Shown in pieces: positions 6,802 to 8,764 of a DNA stretch of 8,764 nt (positions within the stretch are counted from its first letter, which is position 1; every line of letters starts with the position of its first letter). The notes beneath the pieces were generated by a model. It saw only the letters and a program-made list of their open reading frames with translations, was not told where the DNA came from and ran no database searches. Made by a program: the position numbers and the translations under genes. This DNA comes from Acidobacteriota bacterium. Lineage in GTDB: Bacteria; Acidobacteriota; Terriglobia; Terriglobales; Acidobacteriaceae. The DNA lies in the NCBI GenBank assembly GCA_021810735.1, contig JAJZIF010000131.1, positions 1 through 8,764 on the forward strand, given 5' to 3'.

Positions 6802-8490
6802 TCATGGCAAGCCGAAACAATAAATCGTCCCATCAAAAGTGCCAAAAATCACCCGCCCCCCCGCAACGGCAATGCCGGCCTGGTGCAGGAAGGACGTCAC
6901 CTGGTCCCCACTCGAATACAGTTCTTTGCCGGTTTCCGCATCCAGCGCATAGAGCTTCGCTGGAATCGATCGTTTCACCCGTTCTTGCCAGCTATAGAGT
7001 CCCCCGTCAACATCATTCGCCTGCCCGGTAAATTCGCCGGCGGCCAGCACAAATACCACACCGTTGGCCACGACCGGGGGCTCAGCGGTCATCATGTCGC
7101 GCGAGAGCCACGCCGGCGTCAGTTCCATCTTTCCACCCTTGTCGGTTAACTTCATGGCGATCACACCGCCATTCGGCGTTGCCCCGTGTGTGATCGGAAA
7201 CGGCACCGCTACCGGGCCGCCAATTGGCGCCAGCACCCATCGTGTTCCATCGTGGTCCTTCCAACTCGCAAGACTTCCCCAAGTACCTTCGGTCTGGAAG
7301 TTTGCATTTGTATTGGATACGAGAGGGCTGCGGTACAAAGGATCAAAGTGGTTGGGTCCGCCCAGCGATTTGCTGTCCATCAGAAAATAGCGGCCTTCTT
7401 TGCCCGAGCCAACCAATAAGTCTCGTCCTTCGTAAGGGAAGACGACCGGCGTCACATCCATATCCAAATCTCGAATGGTCAACCATTCATGATTGACCGG
7501 CGTGTAATAGTCTTTGAGCGTCAGCGTGTCGCTGGAAGAAGTGTAAGCCTGCACAGTCGTCGATAACTGCCCAGTCGCGGGGTTGTAGGGGCCGTCTCCG
7601 GTCTCTAAATAAATAGTTCCGTCCGTGCCAATCGAAGGACCCGCGGTCCCGAAAATTCCTCCCTGTCGAACCGGGGAAGAAAAAGCCTTTCCATTGGTTA
7701 AATCGACAGCATACAACTTGTTGGGGACGCCGTAGCAGCCTTGCCCAGTCGCTGTGTACACCACATTGTCCTTCAGGTTCAATCCGTAGGGCTTCCCATA
7801 CGCGGCGGGAAGCATCTGCATGGGCGGTTTTGCTTCATCGCCCGTAGACAGATCCAATATGTGCAGATACCCGTCCGTGCCCAGCACGTAAAGGAAGCGG
7901 TTCGCCGCTCCGGCCGGCGTCACCACCGGCGTGGCGGACAAAGCCTTCGAACAAATAAAGCCGCTGTTGATGTCCGAGGTCTGTGGTTTGTCCGACGCCC
8001 ATTTCAACTGTTTCTGCCACAGCATCGTGCCACTGTCAGCATCGATGGCATAGACCTCATTCGCGGCTCCCGCCAAAATTGCCAATGTCTTGACACCGCT
8101 CGCCGTTTGGACGCCGGCAATGATCAGCGGCTCCCGAAAGGAATGCATCCCCATCGACTTGTTATCGGTTTTCACCTTCCAGAGAAGGCGAATGTCCTTC
8201 GCATTGCTTGTTGTCAGCTTGCTTTCGTCTCTCTGCCATCCATCGCGCTGCGCATCAAAGCTGCTCGTTCTCCACTCCGGAGCGCTCGTTGACTGCCCCT
8301 GGGCCGCATAGAGTCCCATATAAGTGGAACAAAGGCAAGCAAATAGCAGGAAACGAGATGCTTTAGGGATCATTGGAGAGAGTCTAGGTGGATTCACGCT
8401 GAAAAACCTGGGAAGGAAGGAAATCTTCGCCTGCATGGACAAGGTTTGCCGGCATTTTTGGATACTTCGCTGCAGTACATCGTTATTCAT
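6802..8490 (-). CDS. Exported PQQ-like beta-propeller protein (paralogue A), first gene of the block
   Basis: Up to 562 residues. Blade motifs include VYAIDADSGTMLWQKQL (147-163), LYVLGTDGYLHILDLSTGD (200-218), LYAVDLTNG, YFLMDSKSLGG, LYALDAETGKELYSSG (513-528) and the closing DGTIYCFGLP. C180 and C252 align with two Cys of paralogue B. WGSLASW and TPAWLSRD also recur there, so the two genes are old tandem duplicates. This copy has an extra segment (about 486-510) before the last blade. No vicinal Cys-Cys is seen. The start is uncertain: the typical signal peptide begins at M40 (ATG at 8373: IPKASRFLLFACLCS), preceded by 39 unusual residues. None of the candidate starts (ATG 8490, ATG 8436, GTG 8397, ATG 8373) has a clear ribosome site. 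The longest form is given; the true protein may be 523 residues. It lies 65 bp before paralogue B. Confidence 0.8.
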   Translation of the reverse strand: MNNDVLQRSIQKCRQTLSMQAKISFLPRFFSVNPPRLSPMIPKASRFLLFACLCSTYMGLYAAQGQSTSAPEWRTSSFDAQRDGWQRDESKLTTSNAKDIRLLWKVKTDNKSMGMHSFREPLIIAGVQTASGVKTLAILAGAANEVYAIDADSGTMLWQKQLKWASDKPQTSDINSGFICSKALSATPVVTPAGAANRFLYVLGTDGYLHILDLSTGDEAKPPMQMLPAAYGKPYGLNLKDNVVYTATGQGCYGVPNKLYAVDLTNGKAFSSPVRQGGIFGTAGPSIGTDGTIYLETGDGPYNPATGQLSTTVQAYTSSSDTLTLKDYYTPVNHEWLTIRDLDMDVTPVVFPYEGRDLLVGSGKEGRYFLMDSKSLGGPNHFDPLYRSPLVSNTNANFQTEGTWGSLASWKDHDGTRWVLAPIGGPVAVPFPITHGATPNGGVIAMKLTDKGGKMELTPAWLSRDMMTAEPPVVANGVVFVLAAGEFTGQANDVDGGLYSWQERVKRSIPAKLYALDAETGKELYSSGDQVTSFLHQAGIAVAGGRVIFGTFDGTIYCFGLP

Positions 8491-8554
8491 GTGTTCTGGG
8501 ATGGAGAATTCTTATTTTCGGATGTTAAAAATAGTGCCTATAGAAGCGATGCCC

Positions 8555-8584
8555 AGTGTACGCTCGCGTTCTAAAAAACGTCAA
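8555..8584 (-). promoter_or_regulatory. Sigma70-type promoter for the leftward six-gene block
   Basis: On the minus strand TTGACG (8579-8584, five of six consensus) and TACACT (8555-8560, four of six) are 18 bp apart. Transcription would begin near 8548, giving a leader of about 58 nt to the ATG at 8490, or about 175 nt if translation starts at 8373. It lies in the only sizeable gap upstream of the block. No clear operator repeat is seen around it. Confidence 0.5.
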
Positions 8585-8646
8585 GAAACACTCTCGCCGA
8601 AAAATTCTAAGCTGTAATTCGTCCAGGTATGAGCGCCGGTGCAAAA

Positions 8647-8764
8647 CTAGGCCACAGTGCGCCGCCCTTTCGGTTTCCTCGTCATGGGTGAGTGCCGGCG
8701 GATGTAGTCCTCAATGAACTCCAGCAGCACATCGGTCATGTTCTCGCCTTCCGCGGCGGTGACC
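8647..8764 (-). CDS. C-terminal fragment of an unidentified protein, possibly ribbon-helix-helix type
   Basis: An open frame enters from the right edge and ends at TAG (8647-8649), giving 38 residues. The stretch AAEGENMTDVLLEFIEDYIR looks like the second helix pair of CopG/Arc ribbon-helix-helix DNA-binding proteins (a small turn, Met-Ser/Thr-Asp-Val, then a helix ending in YIRR). A basic tail, RKPKGRR, follows. The N-terminal strand that would prove the fold is outside the window. If correct, it may be an antitoxin or small repressor, but any short protein with an amphipathic C-terminal helix could look like this. It is transcribed in the same direction as the block but separated from it by about 156 bp with a promoter. 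Confidence 0.4.
   Translation of the reverse strand, partial: VTAAEGENMTDVLLEFIEDYIRRHSPMTRKPKGRRTVA

Noticed and set aside
7741..8292. 183-residue + strand frame opposite propeller A.
   Set aside because: Shadow of a clearly conserved beta-propeller; basic composition with no motif.
5165..8490. Naming the propellers as quinoprotein alcohol dehydrogenases or BamB.
   Set aside because: Only generic PQQ-type blade motifs are visible; the vicinal Cys pair is absent and the context is not that of outer-membrane assembly.

Overview
This window looks like chromosomal DNA of a soil-type heterotrophic bacterium, most likely Acidobacteriota (Acidobacteriaceae/Terriglobia-like). The assignment is inference. 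It rests on moderate GC content, GTG/TTG starts with strong Shine-Dalgarno sites, and the gene mix: a DUF1080 protein, a Gfo/Idh/MocA dehydrogenase, a xylose-isomerase-like TIM barrel, secreted PQQ-type beta-propellers and a cytochrome c with a helix-hairpin-helix tail. No rRNA, tRNA, CRISPR array or insertion sequence was seen.

Layout. Positions 1-231 hold no convincing gene, but about 15-158 can fold into a multi-branched structure. A single + strand gene (232-801) encodes an exported mono-heme cytochrome c-like protein with a ComEA-like tail. The rest is a six-gene block on the - strand, read from right to left: PQQ-like propeller A (6802-8490), its paralogue propeller B (5165-6736), a mannose-6-phosphate-isomerase-like double cupin (3927-5144), a TIM-barrel sugar isomerase/epimerase (2862-3914), a Gfo/Idh/MocA NAD(P)-dependent oxidoreductase (1697-2839) and an exported DUF1080 (3-keto-disaccharide hydrolase family) protein (798-1658). 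Gaps are 12-65 bp, so one transcript is likely. A good sigma70-type promoter lies at 8555-8584. The cytochrome gene and the DUF1080 gene converge and overlap by 4 bp at a TTAA. At the right edge is the 3' end of another - strand gene, possibly a ribbon-helix-helix protein.

How the genes may work together (inference). Gfo/Idh/MocA dehydrogenases, TIM-barrel isomerase-like proteins and DUF1080 proteins are the known parts of pathways that oxidise a sugar ring at C3 and then cleave the 3-keto-glycoside. Here DUF1080 and both propellers carry export signals, while the dehydrogenase, TIM barrel and cupin do not. The locus may therefore have an extracytoplasmic half (propellers, cytochrome c, DUF1080) and a cytoplasmic half (dehydrogenase, TIM barrel, cupin). 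Whether the propellers are true quinoprotein sugar dehydrogenases passing electrons to the cytochrome, or only binding or scaffold proteins, cannot be decided from sequence; this is the most interesting open question here.
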